A stretch of DNA of 64,000 nt from an uncultured Clostridia bacterium (lineage in GTDB: Bacteria > Bacillota > Clostridia > UBA1381), in the NCBI GenBank assembly GCA_947626135.1, contig CANQQZ010000005.1:1-64000 (forward strand). The letters run 5' to 3'. A program made the position numbers and the translations under genes. Shown here in pieces: positions 16,780-25,515 of the stretch. The notes under the pieces were generated by a model. The model did no database searches. It worked only from the letters and a program-made list of their open reading frames with translations, and had not been told where the DNA came from. Position 1 is the first letter of the stretch, and every line of letters starts with the position of its first letter.

Positions 16780-17169
16780 TTAGTTTTTAATTTTCTGCTC
16801 GACAGTCTTTATCGCATCGCGCTCCATCTTGATAACGGACTTTTCGTTTTCCGTGCCGATGTTTCCCGATTCGATAAACACAAATTCGTCCTTTATTTTG
16901 ATAACCTTACCGCATATGCCGCCTATCGTAACGACCTTGTCTCCAACCTTCATTGCGCCGAGCATATCGCGGGTCTCCTTTTCGCGTTTCCGCTGGGGTC
17001 TTATCATCATAAAATAAAGCAGCGCGATAATAAGCGCAATCGGCAGAAACATTGTAATCATTGACGTCGCCATTCCCGCGGGCTGCGGCGTTCCGTTCGC
17101 CGCTGTTCCGGCAGTTGTATTTCCGGCTGCTCCTTCGGCGGCAAAGCCTGTAATTTCAAAAAAATCCAT
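16780..17169 (-). CDS. yajC: Preprotein translocase subunit YajC
   Basis: The protein of 129 residues has one membrane helix (about 34-55, SMITMFLPIALIIALLYFMM) followed by the conserved IRPQRKREKETRDML and a small beta domain (KVGDKVVTIGGICGKVIKI). YajC joins SecDF at the Sec translocase. The N-terminal 33 residues are unusually rich in Ala, Gly and Thr. It has its own promoter and is followed by the regulatory hairpin. Confidence 0.95.
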   Translation of the reverse strand: MDFFEITGFAAEGAAGNTTAGTAANGTPQPAGMATSMITMFLPIALIIALLYFMMIRPQRKREKETRDMLGAMKVGDKVVTIGGICGKVIKIKDEFVFIESGNIGTENEKSVIKMERDAIKTVEQKIKN

Positions 17170-17214
17170 CAGTGGTTCTCCTTTTTATGTTAATAGTCTT
17201 AATAAACAATGACT

Positions 17215-17243
17215 ATTATACTATGTATATCTCAAATTTTCAA
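17215..17243 (-). promoter_or_regulatory. yajC promoter
   Basis: On the minus strand TTGAAA (17243-17238) and TATAAT (17220-17215) lie 17 bp apart. Confidence 0.78.
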
Positions 17244-17261
17244 GTGTTTTGAAAAATATTT

Positions 17262-17897
17262 TTATTTCTCTCCGTAAAGCTCTCTGACGCCCTTTGCCAT
17301 ACTGACAAGACGTTTGCCCGAGGCTATCAGCTCGCCGTGTTCGCGAATATATACCTCTTGCAGGGGATAATAGGACTGCCTATAGGAAAATTCCGAAAGC
17401 AGCTCGACATCCCGCGCGGTCGAGGCATTTTTTACGGCTAAGAAACCGTACATTGATTCCATCCTGTACAGCGCGCTCAGCGCGAGAGTTTTAAGACTTA
17501 TACGCATAAGCGCCGAGCAAACGTCGTCAAAGGTTTCAATGTAGAACACCTCAGACCGTGCCGATGGATCGATCTCATCAGCCTCCCCGGACGTTTTCGC
17601 GCGGACCGAGCGCAGCTTCTTAAACTGCGTTCGGGTTATTCTTCCGCAATGACTATGTACCTTGCTCACCAGTATGGTTATTCCCTCGTCGCCCATTGGC
17701 ATCGCTTCCATAAGAACCTGACCTCCGTATGGATTAAAGCCGGTCTCTTCTTTTATCCTTTCCATTATATGAAATAAAAACGCGTTCAGCTCGACAGATT
17801 CGCCGCTGAGTGAATTTATGTCTATATTCATGCTCGTTAAATCAGCCGTGGTAAGTATCACTTGTATTTTATTATCCTCTAATTTTTCTATCTGCAC
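17262..17897 (-). CDS. mecA: Adaptor protein MecA
   Basis: This 211-residue adaptor delivers substrates to ClpC-ClpP. The N-terminal domain (MQIEKLEDNKIQVILTTADL) and the segment FLFHIMERIKEETGFNPYGG, QVLMEAMPMGDEGITILVSK mark the family. The C-terminal half (from about 120) has the aromatic, helical pattern that contacts ClpC. In Bacillus it controls competence and spore formation. It has its own consensus-type promoter and lies alone. Confidence 0.92.
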   Translation of the reverse strand: MQIEKLEDNKIQVILTTADLTSMNIDINSLSGESVELNAFLFHIMERIKEETGFNPYGGQVLMEAMPMGDEGITILVSKVHSHCGRITRTQFKKLRSVRAKTSGEADEIDPSARSEVFYIETFDDVCSALMRISLKTLALSALYRMESMYGFLAVKNASTARDVELLSEFSYRQSYYPLQEVYIREHGELIASGKRLVSMAKGVRELYGEK

Positions 17898-17954
17898 GTC
17901 GTCACCCGCCCTTCCGCGGCGCGTTTGTTATGCCGCGCCGTATATCTGCTTACT

Positions 17955-17983
17955 ATTATACTATATATTTTGTGTTTTGTGAA
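17955..17983 (-). promoter_or_regulatory. mecA promoter
   Basis: On the minus strand TTCACA (17983-17978) and TATAAT (17960-17955) lie 17 bp apart. Confidence 0.72.
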
Positions 17984-18228
17984 TAGTATTTTAAAAATTT
18001 TTTTGTACAATTTGTGGTGATATTTCCGTGTATTTTCACTAAAATTACACAATATAATGTTGTATTCGGTCATAATTTGATGTTTTATGTAAACCACAAA
18101 ATATAGCCGGTTTATGTCCGCATAAGATTTTCTGACGGATTTTGGCATACTTTTTCGTAAAGCGGGGGCTGAAAATAAGCGTTTACGCGGTCAAATCACA
18201 GCTTTTGCGGCTGACGGAGGTTATTTTG

Positions 18229-18276
18229 ATGAAAAGGTATGATTTTAGCTTTATTCTAACGTATTTCGGCGTATAA
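18229..18276 (+). CDS. Possible 15-residue leader peptide
   Basis: GGAGG (18217-18221 region) lies 8 bp before an ATG; the frame reads MKRYDFSFILTYFGV and stops at 18274-18276. It lies in the 5' region of the M23 gene. It has better translation signals than chance would suggest, but a peptide this short may also be spurious. Confidence 0.25.
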   Translation: MKRYDFSFILTYFGV

Positions 18277-18330
18277 TATATGAAATTTCAGGCAAAAATA
18301 CTGATACCAAGCTTTAAGGAGTTGAAAAAA

Positions 18331-19140
18331 ATGAATAATCAGGAAAATCAGGAAAAGCGGGAGGCAAGGCGCTTACCGGGCTTTTACATAGCACTGTGCT
18401 GCTGTGTAATCGCCGTGGGAATAGCGGGATATTTTACCGAACGCGCAAGCGATAAGAGCGAGACGCCCGCGCCGCAGACAGCGGCGGAGGAAACCGAGCC
18501 GAGAGAAATGGCGCTGCTTCCGGAGGAAGGCGGCAATGCTTCGGGGAGCATAACGCACGAATCGGATTCGGAGCCGGAAACGGCGGATAACAGTATATAT
18601 GCCGCGCCGGGGCTCGAATCGGCGGCACAAACGTCGGAGGAGGCTCAGACCGTTGATGCGCCGCAGGTAATATACGAAGACATGAGCGCATCCGAGCCCG
18701 CGCAGACGGATGAAACGGCTGAAGCAGCTGCGCTGTTCACCTCGCCGTCGTTTGCACTTCCGGCGTCGGGTGAGATCCTTGAGGGATTTACGGACGCTCT
18801 CGCGTATAACACGGCTATGGGTGACTGGCGCACACATAATGGCGCGGATATCGCGGTTGACGCCGGAGGCAGCGTATGTGCGGCGGCTGACGGAACGGTA
18901 AGCAAAATCTCATCTGACGCTATGGGCGAGTACGTTGTGCTGGAGCATGACGGCGGATTTTCCACAAAATACTGCGGTCTTTCAAGCGTTGAAGACATTG
19001 CCGAGGGCGACAGTGTGGCTGAAGGAGACGTAATCGGCATTGTTGCGGATGCCAGAGCGGAAAATGTCACCGATTCGCATGTTCATTTTGAACTGTATAA
19101 GGACGGTGATCCGGTCGATCCGATGAAGTATACCGGCTGA
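18331..19140 (+). CDS. SpoIIQ-like M23/LytM-fold membrane-anchored protein
   Basis: In this 269-residue protein, an N-terminal membrane anchor (about residues 16-34, LPGFYIALCCCVIAVGIAG) is followed by a low-complexity Ala/Glu/Thr linker and a LytM domain from about 150. Zinc ligands are present: H and D in DWRTHNGADIA and HVH near the C terminus. The DWRTHN motif is typical of SpoIIQ and its clostridial relatives, where forespore SpoIIQ binds SpoIIIAH. An alternative is a vegetative M23 endopeptidase. The ATG at 18331 has AAGGAG upstream; an earlier in-frame ATG at 18280 has none. Confidence 0.8.
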   Translation: MNNQENQEKREARRLPGFYIALCCCVIAVGIAGYFTERASDKSETPAPQTAAEETEPREMALLPEEGGNASGSITHESDSEPETADNSIYAAPGLESAAQTSEEAQTVDAPQVIYEDMSASEPAQTDETAEAAALFTSPSFALPASGEILEGFTDALAYNTAMGDWRTHNGADIAVDAGGSVCAAADGTVSKISSDAMGEYVVLEHDGGFSTKYCGLSSVEDIAEGDSVAEGDVIGIVADARAENVTDSHVHFELYKDGDPVDPMKYTG

Positions 19141-19172
19141 TGCCACAGCGATGGCGGATTGAATACTTCGTT

Positions 19173-19199
19173 AAAAAAGACGGCTGCGCCGTCTTTTTT
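19173..19199. terminator. Bidirectional terminator between the M23 gene and uvrA
   Basis: Perfect 12-bp stem AAAAAAGACGGC/GCCGTCTTTTTT with loop TGC serves both converging genes. Confidence 0.92.
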
Positions 19200-22020
19200 A
19201 ATGAAGTATTTTCTTTAAGTATTGTCCGGTATACGATTTTTCATTTCCAGCGACCTTTTCGGGCGTACCCTGAGCCACGATTCTGCCTCCGCCGTCGCCG
19301 CCCTCGGGACCGAGGTCTATAATATAATCGGCTGTTTTTATCACGTCTAAGTTATGCTCGATGACAATCACGGTATTGCCGCCCTCGACGAGCTTGTCCA
19401 ATACCTCCGTAAGCTTATGCACATCTGCGCTGTGCAGTCCCGTTGTGGGCTCGTCGAGCACATATATTGTTCTGCCGGTGCTGCGTTTCGACAGCTCTGT
19501 AGCAAGCTTTACGCGCTGCGCCTCGCCGCCGGAAAGCGTGGTCGATGACTGACCGAGCTTTACGTAGCCCAGACCGACCTCCTGCAATGTTTCAAGTCGG
19601 CGCGCGATTTTCGGTTGATTCCGGAAAAAGTCAACTGCCTCGTCCACCGTCATTTCAAGCACGTCATAGATATTCTTCCCCTTAAACCTGACCTCCAGGG
19701 TTTCGCGGTTGTACCGTTTACCCTTGCATACCTCGCACGGCACGTATACATCCGATAAAAAATGCATTTCAATCTTCTTTATACCGTCGCCGGAGCATGC
19801 CTCGCATCGACCGCCTTTGACATTGAAGCTGAACCGGCTCGCCTTGTAGCCGCGGGCTTTCGCTTCGTTGCAGGACGCAAATACCGCGCGGATATCGTTA
19901 AATAAATTCGTGTATGTCGCGGGATTTGAGCGCGGGGTCCTGCCTATGGGCGATTGGTCGATATTGATTATTTTATCAAGCTTTTCCGTGCCGAGGATTT
20001 CCTTGTGCGCTCCGGGGTTTGTCCGCGCACGGTTCAATTTGTGCGCGAGAGATTTATACAGGATCTCGTTTATCAGCGATGATTTCCCCGAGCCCGATAC
20101 GCCTGTTACGCACGTCAGCACACCGAGAGGAACCTTTACGTTTATATTTTTAAGATTATTTTCCTTCGCGCCGCGTATTTCAAGCCAGTCCGAGGGCTTT
20201 CTCCGCTCGGAGGGAACCTCGATCTCCAATTCTCCGCTCAGGTATTTGCCTGTTATGGATTCCGGCTCTTTCATCAGCTCCTCGGCAGTGCCTAATCCTA
20301 CGACCCTGCCGCCGTGTATGCCGGCGCCCGGACCTATGTCCACGATATAATCCGCCGCGCGCATCGTGTCGGTATCGTGCTCCACGACAAGCACGGTATT
20401 ATCAAGATCGCGCAGATGCTTTAATGTGGCGATAAGTCTGTCGTTATCCCGCTGATGAAGACCTATGCTCGGCTCATCGAGAATATATAAAACTCCCATG
20501 AGCCCGGATCCTATCTGCGTTGCGAGGCGTATGCGCTGAGCCTCGCCGCCGGACAGCGTCCCCGAGGAGCGCGATAGCGTAAGGTATTCAAGCCCTACGT
20601 CGAGCAGAAATTCGAGCCGCGATTTTATTTCTTTTAGAACCTGGTCGGCGATTTTTTGCTGTGTTTTGCTGAGCTTGAGTTTGTCCATGAACGCGGCGGC
20701 GTCCTTGATGGACATGCAGGTAAATTCATATATGTTTTTTCCGCCGACAGTTACGGCAAGAACCTCGGGGTTGAGCCGGGCGCCTTTGCATTTGGGACAG
20801 CGCACAAGATTGATGTAGCGGTCAAGCTCCCAGCGCGTATATTCCGAGGTTGGATGAGCGTATCGGCGTTCAAGATTGCCTATAACGCCCTCAAAAGCGG
20901 ATTTATACGTGCGTTTCCCGTAAGAGTTTTCGTATGTGACGGTCAGCTCCTCATCACCGGTGCCGTAGAGAACGGCGTTTTGAACCTCGCCCGGAAGCTC
21001 TTTCCACGGTTTTGTGGCATCCTCTCCGTAACGGCTGCATACCGCCTTGAAAAACGCGCTCGCAATGCTTGTGGGATCATCGGCGCTGTTCCATCCGCTT
21101 GCGCGTATCGCGCCGGATAAAAGGCTTTCGTCCTCATCGGCGATAATGAGCAGAGGATCAAATTTTTGCAGCGCGCCGAGACCGTCGCAGTTTTGGCACG
21201 CGCCGTAGGGGTTGTTAAACGAAAACAGCCGCGGTGTAAGCTCGGGTATGCTTATGCCGCAGTCGGGGCAGGCGTAGTTCTGGCTGAACGATAGTGTATC
21301 TTTGCCGATAACGTCCGCCATTACGACATCGCCTGTCAGCCCCGCGGCTGTTTCGAGCGAATCGACAAGTCTCTGACGTATATTATCACGGATTATAAGT
21401 CTGTCCACAATTATTTCTATGTTGTGCTTAAACGTTTTTTTGAGCTTTATTTCTTCGGATAGGTCCACCTGCTCGCCGTCGACCCGTGCGCGGACGAATC
21501 CGTTTTTGCGCGCATCCTCAAACACCTTTTGATGCTCGCCTTTTTTGCCGCTTACCACGGGCGCCAGAATCTGAATTTTGACGCCTTCGCCCAAATCCAT
21601 TATTTGATCCGCGATTTGGTCTATTGTCTGTTTTTTTATTTCCTTGCCGCATTTTGGACAGTGGGGAATACCTATGCGCGCGTACATAAGACGCAGATAA
21701 TCGTAAATTTCCGTGACTGTTCCGACGGTCGAGCGCGGATTTTTCGACGTCGTTTTCTGATCTATGCTTATAGCGGGTGAAAGTCCTTCAATATAATCTA
21801 CGTCCGGCTTTTCCATTATGCCTAAAAACTGCCGCGCGTAGGACGAAAGCGATTCCATATAGCGACGCTGTCCCTCGGCGTATATCGTGTCAAACGCCAG
21901 GGAGGATTTTCCAGAACCCGAAAGCCCGGTTAAAACAACCAGCTTATCGCGGGGGATTTCCAGCGAAATGTTTTTTAGGTTATGCTCGCGCGCGCCCTGT
22001 ATCTTAATATATTTTGCCAT
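19198..22020 (-). CDS. uvrA: UvrA, excinuclease ABC ATPase subunit
   Basis: The damage-sensing subunit of nucleotide excision repair, 940 residues. It has two ABC ATPase modules with Walker A GLSGSGKS and GVSGSGKS, two LSGGEAQR signatures and zinc-binding cysteine clusters ([15 protein letters not shown] with CEVCKGK). Length is normal. The ATG at 22020 is used; a GTG at 22029 overlaps the upstream stop. It is the last gene of the uvrB-X-uvrA operon and should be SOS-induced through the upstream LexA-type box. Confidence 0.97.
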   Translation of the reverse strand: MAKYIKIQGAREHNLKNISLEIPRDKLVVLTGLSGSGKSSLAFDTIYAEGQRRYMESLSSYARQFLGIMEKPDVDYIEGLSPAISIDQKTTSKNPRSTVGTVTEIYDYLRLMYARIGIPHCPKCGKEIKKQTIDQIADQIMDLGEGVKIQILAPVVSGKKGEHQKVFEDARKNGFVRARVDGEQVDLSEEIKLKKTFKHNIEIIVDRLIIRDNIRQRLVDSLETAAGLTGDVVMADVIGKDTLSFSQNYACPDCGISIPELTPRLFSFNNPYGACQNCDGLGALQKFDPLLIIADEDESLLSGAIRASGWNSADDPTSIASAFFKAVCSRYGEDATKPWKELPGEVQNAVLYGTGDEELTVTYENSYGKRTYKSAFEGVIGNLERRYAHPTSEYTRWELDRYINLVRCPKCKGARLNPEVLAVTVGGKNIYEFTCMSIKDAAAFMDKLKLSKTQQKIADQVLKEIKSRLEFLLDVGLEYLTLSRSSGTLSGGEAQRIRLATQIGSGLMGVLYILDEPSIGLHQRDNDRLIATLKHLRDLDNTVLVVEHDTDTMRAADYIVDIGPGAGIHGGRVVGLGTAEELMKEPESITGKYLSGELEIEVPSERRKPSDWLEIRGAKENNLKNINVKVPLGVLTCVTGVSGSGKSSLINEILYKSLAHKLNRARTNPGAHKEILGTEKLDKIINIDQSPIGRTPRSNPATYTNLFNDIRAVFASCNEAKARGYKASRFSFNVKGGRCEACSGDGIKKIEMHFLSDVYVPCEVCKGKRYNRETLEVRFKGKNIYDVLEMTVDEAVDFFRNQPKIARRLETLQEVGLGYVKLGQSSTTLSGGEAQRVKLATELSKRSTGRTIYVLDEPTTGLHSADVHKLTEVLDKLVEGGNTVIVIEHNLDVIKTADYIIDLGPEGGDGGGRIVAQGTPEKVAGNEKSYTGQYLKKILH

Positions 22021-22025
22021 AATTA

Positions 22026-22409
22026 TCACTGCACATACGGCGAACGGCTATCCTCGTAGCGTATGTGAGCTTCCTCTCTTTCTTTCATCATTATCTCAAA
22101 ATCCTCAAGCATGGATTGCTCAAAAATCATCTCTATAAGACCGTCTTCGGAATAAAGAAGCTCCGCGCTTCGTATGATTTCGATTCTGTCCGCTTCGTCA
22201 AATTCCCGGATATCAACGATTTCAAACGGCTTTCCGACCGCGGCGTACATTGCGCGCTCGGCTCCGCTGATATCCTTTTCGTCTATGTTTCTGTCGAGAA
22301 AGCATATTAGATCCACGGCGTCGTCGTATTCGGTCATATACAGTACGGGCGATAAAATGCGCTCGTTGAATATCGATACTATTTCGTCTTTAATTTTGTC
22401 GTCTATCAT
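22026..22409 (-). CDS. Unknown protein between uvrB and uvrA, degenerate nucleotidyltransferase-like
   Basis: The product has 127 residues. The ATG at 22409 has AAAGGGAG upstream and overlaps the end of uvrB by 20 bp. The stretch [18 protein letters not shown]...[28 protein letters not shown] follows the order of small MNT nucleotidyltransferases (strand, helix, strand, VD-xx-LYxxD). However, the catalytic GSxxxG...DxD is absent: [12 protein letters not shown] stands in its place. The remainder is acidic and helical. It could be a catalytically dead domain or an unrelated fold. Confidence 0.7.
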   Translation of the reverse strand: MIDDKIKDEIVSIFNERILSPVLYMTEYDDAVDLICFLDRNIDEKDISGAERAMYAAVGKPFEIVDIREFDEADRIEIIRSAELLYSEDGLIEMIFEQSMLEDFEIMMKEREEAHIRYEDSRSPYVQ

Positions 22410-24375
22410 ATCCGTACTCCCTTTCAAGCCTTCTTATTTTGTCTCTGATGGATGCAGCTTCCTCAAATTCAAGCTGCTCCGCCGCAAGATACATTTTGTT
22501 TGTAAGATTGTCTATTTCCGCCTTCAATTCGCTTAGAGTAATTATTTCCCCGGGCTTTCTTCCGCCCTTGTCCACTGCTTTTACCGGCTCTAAAATATCG
22601 CGTATATCCTTCTTTATCGTGGTTGGGGTTATTCCGTGTTTGGCATTGAATTTCTGCTGGATCTCACGTCTGCGCGTCGTTTCGGCGATAGCGTTTTTCA
22701 TTGAGCGGGTTATCGTGTCCGCGTACATTATTACATGTCCCTCGGAATTCCGCGCCGCGCGTCCGATAGTCTGAATAAGCGATATTTCACCGCGCAGGAA
22801 GCCCTCCTTGTCGGCGTCCAAAATCGCAACCAGCGCGACCTCGGGAATATCAAGACCCTCGCGAAGGAGATTTATTCCCACCAGCACGTCGAATTCGCCC
22901 ATGCGCAGATCCTTTATTATCTCGGTGCGCTCGATTGTGGATATGTCGGAATGCATATACCGTACCCGAATCCCGACTCCGCTGAGATAATCGGTCAAAT
23001 CCTCAGCCATTTTTTTTGTGAGCGTTGTGACAAGCGTTCTGAAGCCGGCTTCCGAGCGCTTGTTTATTTCCCCTATAAGGTCGTCTATTTGATGCTCCGT
23101 AGGCTTTACGGTCACATCCGGGTCAAGCAGACCGGTGGGACGTATCACCTGCTCCGCTATAACGGTCGAATGCTCTCGTTCATATTCGGCGGGCGTGGCG
23201 GAGGTGAAAATAACCTGATTGAGCCGCTGCTCGAACTCGTCAAATTTAAGAGGGCGGTTATCTCTGGCGGACGGCAGCCGAAAGCCGTATTTTACGAGCG
23301 TATCCTTCCTTGCGCGGTCACCGTTGTACATGCCGCGCACCTGCGGGATGGTCGCATGAGATTCGTCTATTATCATAAGATAATCCTCGGGCATATAGTC
23401 GAGCAGCGTGAACGGAGCGCTTCCCGCCTCGCGTCCCGAAATATGCCGGGAATAGTTTTCTATGCCCTGACAAAAGCCTATCTCCTGAAGCATTTCAAGA
23501 TCGTAGGTCGTGCGCTGGCGTATACGCTGCGCTTCGATAAGCATATTCTTGTCCTCGAAGTATTTTACCTGCTCCTCCATTTCGGCGTATATGGCGCCGA
23601 GCGCCCGTTTCATTTTCTCTCCCGTTGTCACATAATGCGACGCGGGCATTATAACGGCATGCTGCATCGTTCCGACTATTTCACCGGTTACGGCGTTTAT
23701 CTCGCTTATGCGGTCGATCTCATCGCCGAAAAATTCGATGCGTATGCAGTGCTCGCCATTATTTGAGGGGAACACCTCAACGACGTCGCCGCGCACGCGG
23801 AATTTGTTGCGGACAAAGTTAATATCATTGCGCTCATACTGCATTTCGGTTAATTTCCTGAGCATTTCATCGCGGTCGCGCACCATTCCCACGCGGACCG
23901 ACAGCATTAAGTCCTTATAATCCTCCGGGTCGCCGAGACCGTAAATGCAGGAAACGCTTGCGACTATTAGAGTATCCCGCCGTTCGAAAAGCGCGAAGGT
24001 CGCGCTGTGGCGGAGCTTATCTATATTTTCGTTTGTCATGGAATTTTTTTCTATATACGTGTCAGTCTGAGGAATATATGCTTCCGGCTGGTAGTAATCA
24101 TAATATGATACGAAAAATTCCACGCAGTTGTTCGGGAAAAACTCCTTAAATTCCGAGCAAAGCTGCGCCGCGAGGGTTTTGTTGTGAGCCAGAACAATGG
24201 TCGGGCGGTTGACCCGCGCGATTATATTCGCCATTGTAAACGTTTTTCCCGAGCCCGTGACGCCGAGCAGCGTCTGAAATTTTTCGCCGCGAAGCACTCC
24301 GTCGGCAAGCTTCCCGATTGCCTGGGGCTGATCGCCCCGGGGCTTGAAATCCGAAACAAGTTCAAAATGATCCAT
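22390..24375 (-). CDS. uvrB: UvrB, excinuclease ABC helicase-like subunit
   Basis: UvrB unwinds and verifies damaged DNA, then recruits UvrC. The 661-residue protein starts with [20 protein letters not shown] and has Walker A GVTGSGKT (residues 38-45), the beta-hairpin region ([20 protein letters not shown]), helicase motifs ([29 protein letters not shown]) and the C-terminal UVR coiled coil ([13 protein letters not shown]). The ATG at 24375 is the family start. An upstream ATG (24408) would place a LexA-type site inside the gene, which argues against it. Confidence 0.97.
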   Translation of the reverse strand: MDHFELVSDFKPRGDQPQAIGKLADGVLRGEKFQTLLGVTGSGKTFTMANIIARVNRPTIVLAHNKTLAAQLCSEFKEFFPNNCVEFFVSYYDYYQPEAYIPQTDTYIEKNSMTNENIDKLRHSATFALFERRDTLIVASVSCIYGLGDPEDYKDLMLSVRVGMVRDRDEMLRKLTEMQYERNDINFVRNKFRVRGDVVEVFPSNNGEHCIRIEFFGDEIDRISEINAVTGEIVGTMQHAVIMPASHYVTTGEKMKRALGAIYAEMEEQVKYFEDKNMLIEAQRIRQRTTYDLEMLQEIGFCQGIENYSRHISGREAGSAPFTLLDYMPEDYLMIIDESHATIPQVRGMYNGDRARKDTLVKYGFRLPSARDNRPLKFDEFEQRLNQVIFTSATPAEYEREHSTVIAEQVIRPTGLLDPDVTVKPTEHQIDDLIGEINKRSEAGFRTLVTTLTKKMAEDLTDYLSGVGIRVRYMHSDISTIERTEIIKDLRMGEFDVLVGINLLREGLDIPEVALVAILDADKEGFLRGEISLIQTIGRAARNSEGHVIMYADTITRSMKNAIAETTRRREIQQKFNAKHGITPTTIKKDIRDILEPVKAVDKGGRKPGEIITLSELKAEIDNLTNKMYLAAEQLEFEEAASIRDKIRRLEREYGYDRRQN

Positions 24376-24401
24376 ACGGCTTTGCGTCTCTCCAATCAAA
24401 C

Positions 24402-24415
24402 CGAACATTAGTTCT
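24402..24415 (-). promoter_or_regulatory. LexA/DinR-type SOS box upstream of uvrB
   Basis: CGAACATTAGTTCT carries the palindrome GAAC-N4-GTTC known for Gram-positive LexA. It starts about 10 bp downstream of the inferred transcription start, where binding would block the operon. Confidence 0.8.
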
Positions 24416-24429
24416 TTTTCTATGTGAAT

Positions 24430-24458
24430 ACTATACCAGAAAATATGTCCTTTGTCAA
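24430..24458 (-). promoter_or_regulatory. uvrB-X-uvrA operon promoter
   Basis: On the minus strand TTGACA (24458-24453) and TATAGT (24435-24430) are 17 bp apart; the start site would be near 24423. Confidence 0.85.
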
Positions 24459-24512
24459 TATGTTTATGCTTCGATTGGAGAAGTGAAAAATATTTCAATA
24501 ATGTTAAATCTA

Positions 24513-24541
24513 TTGCAATGGCAGGGAATTTATGTTAATAT
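24513..24541 (+). promoter_or_regulatory. Promoter of the aquaporin gene
   Basis: TTGCAA (24513-24518) and TAATAT (24536-24541) with a 17-bp spacer. Confidence 0.7.
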
Positions 24542-24576
24542 AAGCATATAAAATAAATTTTACGGAGGGAAAGAAT

Positions 24577-25287
24577 ATGAATGATTTGAAAAAATGTATA
24601 GCCGAGTTCATAGGCACGGCGGTGCTTGTGATTTTCGGCTGCGGCAGCGCTGTTGCCGCGAACACGCTTGTTGATTACATAAGCGTTCCGGTTCCGCTTG
24701 CGCTCACGACGCTTTTAATAGCTTTTGCGTTCGGACTGGTAATCGTAGCGATGGCGTATTCAATCGGGAATATATCGGGATGCCATATCAATCCGGCGGT
24801 GTCGTTTGCGATGCTCATTTCGGGAAAAATGAACGCGAAGGAGTTCGGATTGTATGTGGTATCGCAGGTTCTCGGAGCAATAGCCGGCGCGGCGCTGCTT
24901 GTTGTAATGTTCGGTTCAAGCGCGGCGCTTGGCACGAACGGTTACGGCGCGGCGAGCGCTCTGGGGGCGAATATGGGTCAGTGCTTTCTGGTTGAAGTGG
25001 TTCTTACGTTTGTGTTTATAACCGCGATTTTGGGCGTTACATCAAAGGAGGAGTTCAAGTCAACCACAGGTCTTGTTATAGGACTTACGCTTACGCTGGT
25101 GCATATTTTCGGAGTTCCGTTTACCGGAACGTCGGTCAATCCGGCAAGAAGCCTCGGACCGGCGCTGTTAAACGCATTTACGGACATTACGGCGCTTTCG
25201 CAGGTATGGCTGTTTATTGTGGCGCCACTTGTCGGAGCGGGCATCGCGGCATTGGTGTATAACTTCCTGTCGAAGGACGCGCAGTAA
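24577..25287 (+). CDS. Aquaporin / MIP family channel
   Basis: The 236-residue protein has six hydrophobic segments and the two pore half-helices: NPAVS in SGCHINPAVSFAM and NPARS in GTSVNPARSLGP. The N terminus (IAEFIGTAVLVIFGCGSAVAA) is classic for the family. The residue pattern (His in the first half, Arg after the second NPA) is closer to AqpZ water channels than to GlpF. It transports water or small neutral solutes across the membrane. GGAGGG lies upstream and a strong terminator follows, so it is monocistronic. Confidence 0.93.
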   Translation: MNDLKKCIAEFIGTAVLVIFGCGSAVAANTLVDYISVPVPLALTTLLIAFAFGLVIVAMAYSIGNISGCHINPAVSFAMLISGKMNAKEFGLYVVSQVLGAIAGAALLVVMFGSSAALGTNGYGAASALGANMGQCFLVEVVLTFVFITAILGVTSKEEFKSTTGLVIGLTLTLVHIFGVPFTGTSVNPARSLGPALLNAFTDITALSQVWLFIVAPLVGAGIAALVYNFLSKDAQ

Positions 25288-25333
25288 AACGCCGATTTGA
25301 GTCAGGGCTGCGCAGGCAATATGGGAAATGAAA

Positions 25334-25375
25334 AAAACGGACAGATGTATTTATTCCGATACATCTGTCCGTTTT
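25334..25375 (+). terminator. Strong rho-independent terminator after the aquaporin gene
   Basis: A 17-bp perfect stem (AAAACGGACAGATGTAT and its complement) with loop TTATTCCG ends in TTTT. Confidence 0.92.
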
Positions 25376-25462
25376 GCATTAATTCCGCCCGGCTCTATGT
25401 AAAGCTTATTGCCTTACAGCATGGGAAGAATTAAACTCCGGATGCAAATTTATAATACTGTG

Positions 25463-25492
25463 TTGACAACCGGAATGATTATGAGATATACT
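25463..25492 (+). promoter_or_regulatory. Promoter of the YesM/YesN-type two-component system
   Basis: TTGACA (25463-25468) and TATACT (25487-25492), 18 bp apart. Confidence 0.75.
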
Positions 25493-25515
25493 TATTTATC
25501 GGGGAGGGGTTGGTT

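Larger units (their letters stand above)
17898..18330. other. AT-rich divergent region between mecA and the M23 gene
   Basis: No protein gene of usual size. It contains the mecA promoter near 17955-17983 and a 15-codon frame at 18229-18276 with a good GGAGG. A weak forespore-type promoter is possible near 18248-18277 (GCTTT, 15 bp, GGCGTATAAT). The rest is AT-rich with no clear repeat. Confidence 0.6.

Noticed and set aside
17888-18148. 86-residue open frame on the minus strand
   Set aside because: AT-rich low-complexity sequence without a ribosome site; it covers the mecA promoter.
22735-23766. Long open frame antisense to uvrB
   Set aside because: Lies in full opposite a clear uvrB gene; composition fits a shadow of biased codons.
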